64,000 nucleotides of DNA, taken from positions 755,330 to 819,329 of the forward strand of contig WBMW01004106.1 in the NCBI GenBank assembly GCA_013396635.1. The letters run 5' to 3'. The position numbers and the translations under genes were made by a program. The notes beneath the pieces are model-generated. The model ran no database searches, was not told the DNA's origin, and saw nothing but the letters and a program-made list of their open reading frames with translations. The stretch is from Penelope pileata (taxonomy: Eukaryota > Chordata > Aves > Galliformes > Cracidae). Shown here one piece after another: positions 45,575-58,565 of the stretch; positions within the stretch are counted from its first letter, which is position 1; every line of letters begins with the position of its first letter.

Positions 45575-46320
45575 GACTATGTGGAAGAATTGCAGTGGGA
45601 CGTCACGCTGCTGAGAGATTTCATGATAAAATAGCAACTGAAAATTGGGGGGAATAAGTATAGGGTGGTACACGTGGGGGGGAATGAAAAGCAGTCCTAA
45701 CTTTGCATGCAGAGATGAGCTTTGAATGGACTATCATGTACTCAGAAATGAGTTGGTGTTTATAATAGGCAATCTTATGAATATGTCACCTCAGTGCTCA
45801 ATGGTAGTGGAAGAATAGTAAATTGAATGTTTAGAATTAAGAGAAAAAGAAAATAGATTTTAAAAGATGGCATTATTATGTCCCTAGGTAAATTTAATGT
45901 GTGCCTGCTTCTTGGATGTTTTCAGTATCTGTGGTGTCTCCATTCCAAAAAGGGTACAGCAGAACTGGAAAAGACGTATAGAAGGGCAGCAGACTGATCA
46001 GAGGTATGGAACAACAAAGTACTCTAGGAATACTTCATTTGAATAAGAGATGACAGAAGCAGAATATGATAATGGTCTACCAAATTATGAGTGGCACGAA
46101 GAGGATGAAAGGGAGCGACTATTTTTTGTTTCTTTGAAAAGACAAAAAAGGATGCTTGAGATGATAGCAGGTCAGAACAAAGAACCTGCTTTACAAAATA
46201 TGCAGTTAGCCTGCAGTTAATCCCTCCTTTCCTAGGGGTACTGAAAGTGCTAGAAGTTTACTTGATCCAAAAACTGTAAACAATTTGACAGGAAAAAGAT
46301 TTATGGAAATCCTAGTAAAT
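45575..46320 (+). mobile_element. Ancient amniote CR1/L3-like LINE, ORF2 C-terminal part
   Basis: The sequence follows, in order, the old CR1/L3 type known from turtles, crocodilians and other amniotes: TTCATGATAAAATAGCAACT, AAGTATAGGGTGGTACACGT, TTATAATAGGCAATCTTATG, GTCACCTCAGTGCTCAATGG, ATTATGTCCCTAGGTAAATT, GGGTACAGCAGAACTGGAAA, GTCTACCAAATTATGAGTGG and, at the end, GACAGGAAAAAGATTTATGG. This corresponds to the region from just after the reverse transcriptase core to near the ORF2 end. No open frame survives. It is far more diverged than the other CR1 copies, so it probably predates birds. Confidence 0.75.
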
Positions 46321-46489
46321 AAAAATGTACCTTAGGACTATTTATGATTCTGTCCTCTAGAGACTGTAAAAATATATACAGAAAATGTTTCCCTGTACTT
46401 TCCTTGATTTTACACTCTTTCCTTTACTGAGCCAGGTAGACCTACAGAGTGACCCATCATGGAGCCATGTAAAGCTTCAGGAGACAGAC

Positions 46490-46650
46490 TCACAGTGGAA
46501 AGGACATGAGATCTCAACAACTGCCTTTTTCATATGACCTTGTCCATGGCACAACACCTCCTGGTACTTCAGCTTCCTATATATAGTGAAACTTCCCTGT
46601 TTGCTGTGTAACTGCCTCTCTCAGGAGAACTGAGTTAAAAGATTGCCAAA
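46490..46650 (+). mobile_element. MIR-like SINE remnant
   Basis: In sense order: CACAGTGGAAAGGACATGAG (cf. MIR 'ACAGTGGTTAAGAGCATGG'), ACTGCCTTTTTCATATGACC (cf. 'AGCTGTGTGACCTTGGGC'), CTGGTACTTCAGCTTCCTAT (cf. 'TGTGCCTCAGTTTCCTCAT') and GTAACTGCCTCTCTCAGGAG, then TGAGTTAAAAGAT (cf. 'GAGGATTAAATGAG'). Collinearity over about 150 bases supports a MIR, although an L2 3' end shares part of this motif. It is heavily diverged. Confidence 0.55.
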
Positions 46651-49600
46651 ACTGATAATGTCATGACCATTTTTCATTGACTATGGCTGACGAAGTCCAA
46701 ACATGTCAAATGCAATATTAATAATATCCACATGGACAGCCATTATAGGCCCTCAGTTTCAGTTCAAAGTAGTACAAAAACCTGAGTAGCTTGGCCCTAC
46801 CAGATCAGTGGACACCAAAGATTTTTGATGACTCATAACACTAGGTGGATACACAGCCTGAAAATGGTTTGTTGAGTCTCTGGTGGGGGTAGTTCCAAAG
46901 GGTATGATCTGGATTATAGAAAGAGAAAACCAGAGGCACATGACAGGGTAGCACGGGGCAGAGGTGCTAATCTGGCTGTTCAGCAGGAGGAAGCATCTGC
47001 TGACAGATCTTCAGCTTCTGGACCGGGCATTCATGTGAAAGTAAACAATAAGAAGATGACCTTGTCTATGCCTTGAGCCCTTATTTTTAAAGTTCATCTC
47101 CTACAGGGTGACATGCCAGAGCTCTGACCTTCAGTTCCAGGTAGATATTATTGGAGGACTGGAGACTGTTGGAGACTAGTTTGTGTGTTAGCGTAAAGGG
47201 CATTAGGATCCCTTCTAAAATCTGTCAGTAGATGAAGCTATCTGTGCAGCTAAGGCCCAAGTTTATTGTGGATTTATGACACTTCCAGAGTAACTATATG
47301 GCAAGAGAAGAAGAAAATAAGCACTTATTGGAATGCGACCAGTCAAGAAAATGATAAATTCTTAATTTATCCCAGCTAGCTTTTATTGAGGCATCTAAGG
47401 AGCCCAGTCATCACCCCAACCAACAAGAACTTGCACTTCTCCAGAATGAATCATATCATGAGTTGGAGCAAACCTCTGCTGGGACTGGGATATCTCATCA
47501 AAGTTCTATCAACTGCAAGGTAGCTGTCAACATGTGAACAAGTCACTCTGCACTTCCCTCATGGCCAGAGTGGACAAAAAGGGCATAGTACATCTGTTGT
47601 GAGACATCTCTTTCAGGAGGTAGAACTCAAAATAAACTTCCTAAAAGTGATAACATTTCTATACTGGTTTTAAATGTGGCCAGGAATGAACAATTCACAT
47701 GGCCACTCTCAGGATAAACAGAGGCAAAGTATTAAACAGCATGAACGGAGCAATTGTTGATGCTGTTGATTCTGAGGGAAATGAATCATCGGAAGTGGTT
47801 GGACCAATATGCACTCCCTAACTGGCTTCTCATATTGCCTCTGAGGCAGACTATTTTTTCCTTACTGCAGAAAAAAGAAGTAATGGGAAGCTTTTCTGCT
47901 GGGCATTTTCATTGGAAGATGTTTTGAAGGAGTCAGAGCCCTTTTGAAGGACTGGGGGTGCGAGGGCTCAAGTCCAACTGGGTCAGCCACAACTCTGGAC
48001 AAGCTCTGTGTCTTAGTGTCCTACAAATCCTCCTGCTCCTTTCTTCTCTGTCCATCTCACATGATACATTGGTTGGGAAAAATGCAGTTCCTTATGATGG
48101 ATTCACACTGTTCATTTAGAAGACATTGTCATCATAGCACTGGAAGAACTCTTTACCTTCAGCCCTGCAGTGGAGATGAGGGGCCACATGGTGGAGAGCC
48201 TGCAACTCCCAGACTGCCAAAAGCATGTTAGAAATGTGTAGGTTGTGTGTTAAGATAGAATTGATGGTCCTCAGCATTCTTTTTTGAGAAATGGGACAAG
48301 GAGGTGCAGAGGGATTCAATAACTTTAACATCATTCATCCAGTGGAAACTCAACACCTATGTCTACCATGATGGATCATTGGATGTCCTTTCTTTTGGTA
48401 CTATCACTGGAGAGCAGCACAAGAAGCAGGTTAGCTGGGACTGGACACAACAATTTAGTAGAGGTAATCTGTGGTTAACACATTGTACAGGTGGACTGGT
48501 CAAAGAGCATTAACCTCTGTGGGGAAAACGACTCTGTCCAAAAGGGTTAGGGTGAGTCAGACTAAGAACACTGTAACTCTGAACAAAAACATCTGTGCTT
48601 TCTTGCAGTTCAGCTAACCCACGTTAACAGTTCAGTTGAATTTACTTCCCTATGACAACAAGCTCACGGGATTTTAGGATCAAAAAAGCACCAGTTACAG
48701 TTTTGACAAAAGCTAGTTTAAGCAAAATTTGTTGGCCACCTTTTTCTTTTCCTATACTCAGACAGACCGTCACTCAATACAGTTTTATAGAGAAATTTTC
48801 TTAGGGACATATGAAAGATTTCACTTCTTTGGAATTTCTATTCTTTAGGATGATATCTCTCTCCAAGCTCCCAGCATGAAAATGGAAGTCAAGAGAGGCA
48901 GCTGAATTCTAGCTGGAACCAGATGCTTTTACTGTGGTCTACAATTCTGAACACAAAAATCAGATGGAACTGATCAGACTGCCGGTTTATACCTTTATTG
49001 TGTCTTTCAGTATGTGACATCATCCTATTGATGAAGGTCAAGTTGATCTTAGCTCCTTTCTGACTCATTGAATATTAGTACTGGCTGGAGGCGGGAGAAG
49101 CCAGTGATTTGATCTGACAAGCCAGGAGGTAGCACACCAGTGGTACAGCAGGACACAGGATGCACAAATGAATGATGCCACAATCCATTGTGACAAGAGG
49201 ACAGTATAGGATGGATGGACCAATGGCCTGAAATGACTCATGAAGGTCAAAATAGAAAGATCTATGGTCTGGTGCAGCACTGAAAATCTTTGGTCTATAT
49301 CCATTCCCATTTCAATTGGAAAAATCCATGGTATACTTCTTGAACTCATTACGTGTCACAGATTTATTTTATAATAATTTGTGACATCATGAACCAGGTC
49401 GCTTCCTCTCCCAAGCTCATAGATTCTGTGAGCATTTGGTTGATGGACTAACTTCTTTTCTATCCTTTACTGCAAATCAGACAACTTGTTCCAGGTATCT
49501 CAATTTCTGCTCCCACAGAACACATTTGCTATGACCCTGGGAATTGCAAACAACTTTGTCTTTGTTGCAGGGCATGGAGAACAGATAAGTGAGATGACTA

Positions 49601-49837
49601 AGGCTGTGGATGTGCCAGGTCTTGTGATGGGAGGGAAATCCCCTAGCAGGCACTGTACACTCCATACTGCTCTGTGGCACATCTGTTGCTCCATAATTCT
49701 TTGTCTAGAAACATGGGACATTGGTTGACTGTAGACCAGGCTGGATCTAGCATGTGGCCACCAGCACAGGAGCGAAGCAGTGACAAGGACTATGCTCTGC
49801 AGATCAGTAGAATGTACCCTCAGTAAATTTGTGGATG
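46651..49837. other. Unclassified unique sequence
   Basis: More than 3 kb without any CR1, microsatellite or recognised gene. Open frames are 95 codons or shorter. Parts (47900-48540 and 49010-49740) show balanced composition and several overlapping frames on both strands, which could be an old unrecognised element, exons of a non-coding transcript or plain intergenic DNA. I cannot assign a function. Confidence 0.5.
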
Positions 49838-50170
49838 CTCAGCCTGGAGAAGAGGAACCACAGGGGCATACCATTCATGGCCACTAATACGTGAAGGGAG
49901 GGTGCAAAGAAGACAGAGCCAGACTCATTTCAGTGGTGCCTAGTGACAGAGCAAGAGGCAATGGGCACAAACTGGAGCCCAGGAGGCAATCTCTGAACAC
50001 GAGACAGCACTACTGTGTTGTGCAGGTGCCAAAGCACTGGCACAAGGACCCAGAGGTTGTGGAATACCCTCCTTGGAAATCTTCAAACCCACCTCGATGT
50101 GGAGCAGGGGTTGGACCAGACGAACTCCAGAGGTCCTTTTTAACCTCAACCATTCTGCGATTCTCTGACC
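49838..50170 (+). mobile_element. CR1 LINE, 5'-truncated copy
   Basis: The copy starts at CTCAGCCTGGAGAAGAGGAA and continues through GGGTGCAAAGAAGACAGAGC, GTGACAGAGCAAGAGGCAAT, GGTTGTGGAATACCCTCCTT, GGGGTTGGACCAGACGAACT and CAGAGGTCCTTTTTAACCTC to a decayed terminus CATTCTGCGATTCTC. A 145-codon frame (49891-50328) overlaps it. Its start carries residues such as SVVPSDRARGNGHKLE, typical of the C-terminal part of CR1 ORF2, before losing the frame. Confidence 0.9.
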
Positions 50171-51100
50171 ACAGAAAAGAGAAAGATGAGGCAAGAGCCT
50201 TTGCTATCTGCCACTCAACATGTGTCACTTGGCTAGCCTGTAATTTGCATTTGGCAAAAGCCAAGAAGGCATTTGAAGACACCAGTTTGCTCCCAGGTGA
50301 TTTTGTCTGGACCTCTTCCAAAGGGTAGTTTCAGTGTCCAAGTATTTTGAGAATGGGGATCTCTATTCCTCCAGGCTCAGGAAGACAGGGACAGCTGGCA
50401 GCTATTTCATTTCAGTCCTTTTGCCTTTTCATCCTGTGAAATTTCATGCCAGCTGTGGTCACCTGTTTGATTTCTCTTTGAGTGGCTGCCTTCCTCCACA
50501 AATTAATTTTGATTATTTAAGCTTGTCTTGTCTGGCAGGGAGGGAATCTCTTAGCTGTATGTGTTTGAAGCATTGGCTCTCTTTTTATCTTTTTCTTTTC
50601 CTCCTGCACTAAGTCTAATTTTGTGGTTCTCTGCCTTCCCCAAAAATAACCTTCAGACCCAATTCTGAACTGTCATATTCACTAAATCACAGCTGTCTGC
50701 AGACAGGGCTTATCACTTGCAATCCACTCAGTTACACTTGTGATTAAAACTGATTGCAAATGTGATCCTGGCTGCTCAGCCTGGAAATTGGGAACGTCTT
50801 TATAATTTCTGACAGCAGATCATGAGGCTTTAGATGAGCCTTGCAGGGCTGCAGAAGTAGAACAACATCTTTACAAGCCAGTGGGGACAGGGGAGAAATA
50901 TATATCTGCATGGAGAGATGAGCTGTTGATTTTGTAAAAAATGTATAGGAAGACTCAGGCTGAAATGCCCCAAGTTTAAATCTGGGGAAGGTATGTAGTG
51001 AAATCTAAGTTCAGCTCTTGAATTCCAGAACCATGAGTAGGAGCAAATGATGGAGGCAGTTGCGTAGGAGAGCAAACCACATCAGTGCTCTGCCCATAGG
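50171..51100. other. Non-coding unique sequence
   Basis: Spacer between two same-strand CR1 copies. No gene or repeat is recognised; frames are 92 codons or shorter. Confidence 0.6.
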
Positions 51101-51381
51101 ACAGGGGGTAATGATTTTAAACTAAATGAGGGCTGGTTTAGGTTGCACATAAGAAAGAAATTCTTTACTGTCAGAGTGATGAGGCACTGGAACAGACTTC
51201 ACAGAGAAACTGTGGGTGCCCCATCCCTAGAAATGTTCAAGGTCAGATTGGATGGGGCTTTGAACAGCCTGGATTGGTGGGAAGTATCCCTGCCAATGGC
51301 AGAGAGGTTGGAACTATATGGTCTTTAAGATCCCTTCCAATGCAAATCATTCCATGATTCTGTGATTCTATGATTCTATGA
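51101..51381 (+). mobile_element. CR1 LINE, 5'-truncated copy
   Basis: Reads GGGGGTAATGATTTTAAACT, GGGCTGGTTTAGGTTGCACA, AAATTCTTTACTGTCAGAGT, GATGAGGCACTGGAACAGAC, GGATGGGGCTTTGAACAGCC, CTTCCAATGCAAATCATTCC and finally the repeated terminus GTGATTCTATGATTCTATGA. All blocks are in sense CR1 order. The preserved terminal octamers and continuous ORF2 tail suggest a relatively younger copy. Confidence 0.95.
51143..51328 (+). pseudogene. Remnant of CR1 ORF2, extreme C-terminus
   Basis: A 61-codon open frame includes IRKKFFTVRVMRHWNRLHRE and later FKVRLDGALNSLDWW, the final conserved stretch of the CR1 reverse transcriptase protein. Its catalytic domains are missing because the element is 5'-truncated. 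The apparent start codon is merely the first ATG in the fragment. It is not a functional gene. Confidence 0.85.
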
Positions 51382-54300
51382 CTGGTGCACCAATAACTCC
51401 TTATACTGGTGTAGCTGTTCCCAGGAAAACAACTAGATAGCAAAGGCAGCACAGCTTAGTCTCCAGGGCTCTCTACCATTTCTCCATCTGCTGCTGCTCT
51501 GTCCTATTCGTTTTGCATGCCTAGAGCCATTCATCCCGTTTCATCAAAATGAGGCTGCAAAGCTAAGCTTTGCAGAGTGACAGAGCCCTGAATTTGCTCA
51601 GGCAGTTTGTATCTTGCTCCAAAAACTGAAACAGACTCCACCATATTTCTGTTGATTTGAACTTCAGCTTCAATTCACAGATTTATATTATATATTTAAA
51701 CGTAATTAAGAACATTGTTTATTTAATCTTGTTTTTCCCCCACCTGCTTCCATTGAGGGCCCAATACCTTGTGTTGAACTAGAACTTAACTTCCAGACTT
51801 TGTTCTTAAGGGTTTAAAAATCCATCAATTTCCATGGGAGCTTGTTCCGGAACATTAAATTCTCTCTCTCTTTCACCATATTCTTTATTTCAACCAGCCT
51901 GGCTTGAGTTACACTTCTCTTCATTTGCATAACAGGCCCCTCTGAAGCTCTCCCCTCTCCATACAGGAGGTAATGATTCAGTCTTTACTCTTACAACTGA
52001 ATGGGGTAAGTGTTTGAAATGTCTTATGGTTAGAGATTTTTCCTCTATCTTTTTGAGTCATTTTTTGTTAGACACCTCCGATGTGTCTACGAGCACCAGA
52101 TGTCCCCTTGCAGACACATATGTCAGAATTGGGTCTCCCCTTTTCCTCCATATCCAGCTTGCCTCCTCTAGCTCAGCACACCGCAGCTTATGCATCTGAG
52201 GATTGCATTAGCTCTTCTAAAGAATTTAGAGCACTGCTGTAAGACTTTGCTCCAGATCATCAGTCTAATTGTGACTGATGCTCCTGGGCTTCTTTGTCCA
52301 GAAATCAAACCCATGCAATGTGCTATCTCTGTGCCACAGGATCATTGATCTGACTCCAGACATGGAGCTGAAGTGCCTCTGGGAGGAGCACAGGTACTAG
52401 GACGGCCCTGTAGTCTGCAGAGGCTCATAAAATGGTTGGATTTTCTGCTGGATGTTTCTTCTTGCTATCTATCAGAAGTGTGTTCTCATGATCTGTGTTA
52501 GGAATCAGCTGAAATCAGACTGTGTCTGCTCTGCCATTCATCTGTTGCAATGCATTTTCCTAATGTTTGATGTAGAGCTTCTTTTTCCTTATTATAGCTG
52601 TCTGTTCTTATCTTTGAAGAGGACCCTGTAGCAAAGTGAAAGAAATAGCTCCTCCTAGAGGGCCCGTCTTCCCTAATTATGGGTGAGATTCACCAAGCTA
52701 AGCTTGCGTGCACACAACAGGGGCACATCTGAACAAAATATTTCCACTATTCGGGACAATTTTCACCATAATTATTTCTGAGGGTTAGAAAAGGAAGAAC
52801 TCATACTTTTCACACACCTCCCCTTCAAGAAACTAGTTCCCTGCTCTTTTTTTTTTTCTTTTCCTTCCTTAATTTCCTGCCTTCATTTCCTCTGCTTTTC
52901 AAAGAAGCAGAATTTTCCTTTTGTGCAAGTGAGACCCAGGGCGACAGGTTTTCTCTCCCAGAAACAAAAAGCTCCAACTCTGGGTGAAATGGTGAAACAT
53001 GGCATCTGTACAACAGCGCAGGGGAATGTTATTATTTGTTTAGAATAGCCCAGAGTCAGCCTCGGCTCCAGAGCAGGCTGCCTTAATTGGGACACTAAAC
53101 AGAGCACTATATTTGTTTGGAATAATAAAGAAGCAGAGGGAAGCATCCAAAATGGGACATGTCCAGGGTGTACTATAAACCCTGCCACAAGGCTTGCAAG
53201 GTCCTGGCTTGAAGCGTATGGCTGCCAACAAATCATTGCTGTCATCTTGGCAGAGGTACAAATACCACAGACATCTGATATTTTCCTTTGGCTTCTGCCC
53301 TGGAAGTGCTCCTTTTCATTGTGCCAGTATGAGTATAGTGGCTCTATAGATCATTCTTCACAGACACAGTTTGGATGCATTTGTGGTTGGCATTGTGGTG
53401 ATCTTGCTGCTCTGGAGGCTATAAACTCACCTTGAAGACCTGTGTGGACTTCTCTGATAGGTGGGAAACCACAGAGGAAAGATATCTGGTTTTAAAGAGT
53501 GTTAAAAACGAAGATAAAGTCTGTCACATAGAATCTGTTGGACACAGATGACTGTTCCCTGAAAAGACAGAGTTTGGAGAAAGAGAACATTTCCGCATCT
53601 GCTGTGGGACCTACACATAATCCCTCTATGGCAGCCAGTCCTACCATTCCTGATACAAGTGGGCTGAAGTTGAACAGAAATGAGGGGAGTTTGCATCATC
53701 AGGGCCACATGTTCCCTACAGCCTTTGTTATTTAGGCCTGAAAATCCAGCCTGGTTACCCATTGTGAACTCCTGCTTTTAAATAGCATAGAAAATGAGAG
53801 GCACAGATTCCACAACAGTATGCCCAGGACATTCAGTTTCAGTATCCAAGCCAAAATTAACATGCAACTTGCAACTAAGAGGCTACTAGTGACAAGCAGC
53901 AGCTTTGAAGGTCACCTCTCCTCCAAGTAAATAAATAAACAGTAAATGAGGAATAAGGCAGTGATGGATAAACGAGGCAAAGAAAAATATTCTACTGTTT
54001 TGGACTTGATTTTTTTTTTATTTCTTCTCTGCTCTCTTCACTTTCATTTCCCCAAAGGTCGTTGCTAATAGGAGACCCCTCTTATTGCTCATGCATACTG
54101 AAGCATCCTCTCCAGCCTGCCTATTTCAGAGACCCCGATGTCAATTCAGAGCCTAAAGTGAGGGTGCAAGTAATGTCATCTCCACAGCTGATTACTTTAA
54201 TGAGATCAGTACCAGGACATGATAGGTAGGAGGATCTGTTGTTGTAAATGCTGTGTCTACCTTTAGAACAGAATCTATGCTCTCTTCCTATAGAGAAGCC

Positions 54301-57300
54301 GTGGTGCCAGGCACTTGTTTGCTGTGATCCCCTCTGCCGTGCCTAATGAGATCTTGGCTTGGTAGGCTTAGAGTTGACTTTTTCCAACAGCTCCTCCAGC
54401 TTGGCCACATGGCCAGAAAAGGCACAGTCTGAAATCACCCAGGGAGCTGCACCAAAGCTATTTCTGATCTTTTGGCGTCATGTTGGACCCATCTACTGGA
54501 TCTGAAGAGAGCTCACAGGAGGAGGTTCTGGAGAGAGGGACTGGCTTCAGCTCTTTCTTCCCAAGCAGAGCATGCACACAGCCAAGTGTGGGCTCTGCTT
54601 CGCTTCCTCAAAGGCCCTGATCTCCTGGGCATTCATCCTACACATGTGCTCTCGAGCTCCCTTCCAGCATGAGCCAGTGGCTCACTGCAGACAAAAGTCT
54701 GGGCAAGCTGACAGGGTAATTTCACTGGGATCCAGTCCAGAGAGACACAATGCACATGCTGCATCAACAGGGCCCAGCACTGTCTCAGCAGGCCTTGCTC
54801 ACTCACATCAGTTTCTGCCACACTCCAGGTCATAAAACACATACCCTGGCATCAAGCTTGGAAAATATCACATTGAGAGGCATGGCATACGTTGCTGCCA
54901 AACAGCATAGCTTCACTGGAATCAAATATTTTGTCAATGTCATTGGCTACTCCCACACACAGTCCAGTAGAAGACAGAACTGGTTCACAGGGAAGTTTTA
55001 TTTCCTCCTAAGTGAATGCTATGCCCCCTGAACAAGCTCATATCCTCCAAACACAGATCTTGGCCTCTTCATCCTGCTTGCTCACTTTGCTGTCACTTTT
55101 GAGATGAGACAAACCAATCCATCTATGGTAGAAGAAGCTGAGGACAACGCTGGACATGCTCAGCATCTCACCCTGCTGCTGTCCGTCTCACTCCTTCATG
55201 CTGAATAGATTTAGTTTGGGGATCATATTCTAGGATCCCAGAAGACCTAGAAGGATGTCTCTTCTTCTGCAGAGGGAGACTGTGGGATGCATCTCAGGGC
55301 TAAGCTCAGGCCTTCCGAAACACAGAGTGGGTGCTATGCAGTCATCCTATGGCTGAGTTGGAGCCAACAACATGTACAGGAGCTCTAACAGAGATCCATG
55401 TGCTCTCACAAGCCTGGGGCTCACCTTGAAGTGCAGAGAAAGGCATGGCACCTGCTTTAAGAAGACTGAAGTAACCCTGAATTCCATTAGATGACCCCAT
55501 ATCTTTAAGGAGAAGAAATAAATCCCTTGAACAAAGCATCCCTAAGGGAATGGGAGACAGTGGGGACAGGGAACTTGGCAGAGAAACACAACAAAAGTTG
55601 TAGATAATCTAAGAACCACTAGAAGTGGGTTTTGGTGTCAAAGAAATACCATCCACTGAACTTTTCCAGTATGTCCCCCTTGTACTGGGGGGCCCAGAAT
55701 TTGACACGGTTCTCCTGGCTCAGCCCCACCAGTGCTGAGTGGATGGGTCATCTGCACAGAAGGTGGAAACTGGCTGGCAGAAGACCAGGCTAGCATCTCT
55801 TTATTTCCTCACTGTTGAATCTTCCCCAATTAACATGATGATAATTGTTACCCCATGGGCCAGACATGATTGATCAGCAATTTTCTTCTTCCTTCTCTCT
55901 TTTTTTATAAACAGCTGGGAAATGTCATTGTCTCCTTCAGTAGAGATCGAAAGCTCCTCCATCTGGACAATCTAATTCCTGATGTAAATACAGAGAAAAG
56001 AGGGACAAGCTTAGTGTCCCGTGGGAGTCCCTCCACCCTCCACATCCCTCTATTTCTGCCTGAGGTGACTTTCTCTCTCTTCCCTCATTGCCCTGGCCTT
56101 TAGGAATGGAGCCAGCCACTCCACTGAAGGGGAACTGAATAGGTGACTGTAAATTGAAATTAACATCTAGCAGCAAGGAATACAAAGCAATGATTAATGG
56201 CTTTTTAATGCTTCACTGTTTTACAGTTGGAGCACTTTGCTTTAATGGTGTATGCAGGGTACAGAGAATAAAAAGTGAGCATATATGGGAATACAACTTT
56301 TTGTATATATATCTTTCTAGCTCTCTGTAAATTTTGCCATTAAGCAGAGACAATCCAGCACTCTTAAGTTTAGAATTACGTAGGAAAGTCTTATATCTAG
56401 CTCATCTCATCTAGTGCATCAAAAGTAGAAATGGAACAGAACAAAGTCATTAAAAAATGTCCTTTAACTCACAGTTACTCAGATAATTGTTTTTCTGCTT
56501 TTGGTTTAATTATAATGTGTACCACTTGATTAATTAAATAAGTTTCTGTAGACTCCCCCACCCTTGCCCCAAGGAAGTCTCCAGTTATTCTTGCTGGATG
56601 ATAATTACTTGTGTTCTAGGCTTGTAAGAGATATGGCATCTTCAGAACTGTCTTTGTGGGTAAGAGTTTCAGCTGTTCATCATTTCATGTGTTCATGTGT
56701 ATTGTGCCAATAGTTATCTACATCATTTGGCTAGATGAACTCTTAGAAGAGCCATGCAGTCTCCAGTCAATTTTAAATAATGGTTTTCTTTCTCTTTCTC
56801 TCTCCTTTTTTTTTTCCCCTCCTCTTTCAAATGACCTCCTGTAACTATTTTCCATCCAACAACATGGTTATACCAGGCTAAAGATGAAGTTCATCTTGTC
56901 TGCCTAAGCCAACATCTAATCAAATGTTTTGATTTGCAACAGAGTCACTCAAGGACAAATTGGATGAAACTGTTATATCAAGGGAGATATGCATTAATGA
57001 ATTTTGAATAAGTACTCACTTTACCTGCTGTTGGATGTCTGCAGAGCAGACTTTTCTGAGTTATTCTAGTTATCTAAACTACTTTGTAGCCTATGGAAAG
57101 AAACACGTGCTTCAGACCTTACTTCATCTTCTAAAGCAAATATCTAAAATAAGAATGTTTCTATTGAAGAAACTTTTCCTTCCTGGGAAAAAAGTCAGAT
57201 GATGAGTTCTGATGATGGCATCCACCTGTAGATGGCCACAGTTAATTGAAATAACTCCATCCTTTCATTCAGGCTGATCACACAACTTTTGTTGTCCGAA

Positions 57301-58284
57301 AACTGGTTAATTTTTTTTCTGCCAAACAGCTCACTGTCAAAGGGCTCTAGTAGATTAGATTCCCATCTTTTTTATGCATGTTTTCCTATCAGGAGCATCA
57401 TCTGCATCAGACAATGGGCTGTTAGAAAGAAAGCAATACAACAGCATCAGGCTTGGCAAGTGGCACCTCCAGGAAACCAAAGCATTTTGTGCTTTATAGA
57501 TCGACACCACGTTGACCCTACTGAGGTTTCCTTTTCATTCTGCAAGAACAAATGCAGGGAGATTTATACCTGGGAATATCAGTTGACACAAAATGAATAG
57601 TGGGTATAATTATGTATAAAAGCTCCCCTGTTACAGAAAAAAATAAAGACTTCAATAATCTAGTTTGTGGGCTATAAAAGGAAAACAAAGGCAGTATACT
57701 CATAAGCCAGATAGACAAGATGTTTGCTACTATCACTATTGATTAGTAACTAAGGCAAAGCCCTAAAAAGGTCTGATATGAATTTGATACAGGGAGTAAC
57801 TGAACGAGCTCATTGCACGATGTCTGATCTGGAGCAGGACTTATGTTGCTGATGTTGAAGTCTTTGATCCCCTCTGCTGACCGTTACAGACAGCTACCAG
57901 CAAAGACTCTTTCCCAGATCCTCACTGCAGCTGATAACTTTGAAGTAACAGCTAACGACCTTGGAATATTGCACAGGTCCAGCTCGGTTTTCTGGAAGTT
58001 ATGTTCTTCCATGTTTTTCGGGATGGCAGAACATATGCAAAACTGCTGTTGTCTCAGTCGGGAAATCTGACAGCACTGGGAACTCTACAAAGCATGAGGA
58101 CAACAAATGTAGTGCTGCAGCGTCTAACAAATGCATGGGAAAAATCCAAAGGAGGCAAATCATCAGCCTGTGTATCTCATAACACCAAGGTTACAGGAAT
58201 TTTTGAGTCAACACAGCATTACCACAGACTGCTCTACTTCCATTAAATATAAAGAGAGAGAAAAAAGGAAAATAAAGAGTGTAT
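51382..58284. other. Non-coding unique sequence
   Basis: Nearly 7 kb with no clear transposon or gene. Frames reach 120 codons (52883-53245, minus) with no family resemblance. Pyrimidine-rich runs lie near 52845-52875 and 56785-56830. AT-rich parts with homeodomain-type words occur at 51640-51740 (TATATTTAAACGTAATTAAG) and 56170-56540 (GATTAATGGCTTTTTAATGC, TTTAATTATAATGTG, CTTGATTAATTAAATAAG), possible regulatory DNA by composition only. Confidence 0.55.
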
Positions 58285-58565
58285 TTGGGATCTGTGGCCT
58301 GACTGCTTCAGGGCTGACCAAAATTTAAGCATATTATTAAGGACGTTATCCAAATGCCTCCCAAACAATGACAGGCATGGGACATCAATCTCTAGGAAGC
58401 CTGTTTCAGTGTTTGAGTACCCTCGAGGTAAAAAAAAAATTCCAGTCTGAACCCCCCTGGTGCAGCTTTATGCTGTTCCCATGCATCATGTCATTGGTTA
58501 ATAGGGACAAGAGATGAATGTTCCTTGCAACTTAGAAATATTTTCCCATGTTAGAGAGGAAGGAA
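58285..58565 (-). mobile_element. CR1 LINE, fragment of an older subfamily
   Basis: The plus strand reads GATCTGTGGCCTGACTGCTT, CATATTATTAAGGACGTTAT, CCAAATGCCTCCCAAACAAT, GACAGGCATGGGACATCAAT, CTCTAGGAAGCCTGTTTCAG, then CCAGTCTGAACCCCCCTGGT, GCAGCTTTATGCTGTTCCCA and TGTCATTGGTTAATAGGGAC. This is the reverse complement of an ancestral bird CR1 type. The reversed terminus with ATTC octamers is not seen at the left, so the very 3' end is lost or diverged. Confidence 0.9.

Noticed and set aside
52883..53245. 120-codon minus-strand frame
   Set aside because: No domain; overlaps other short frames and a pyrimidine-rich run.
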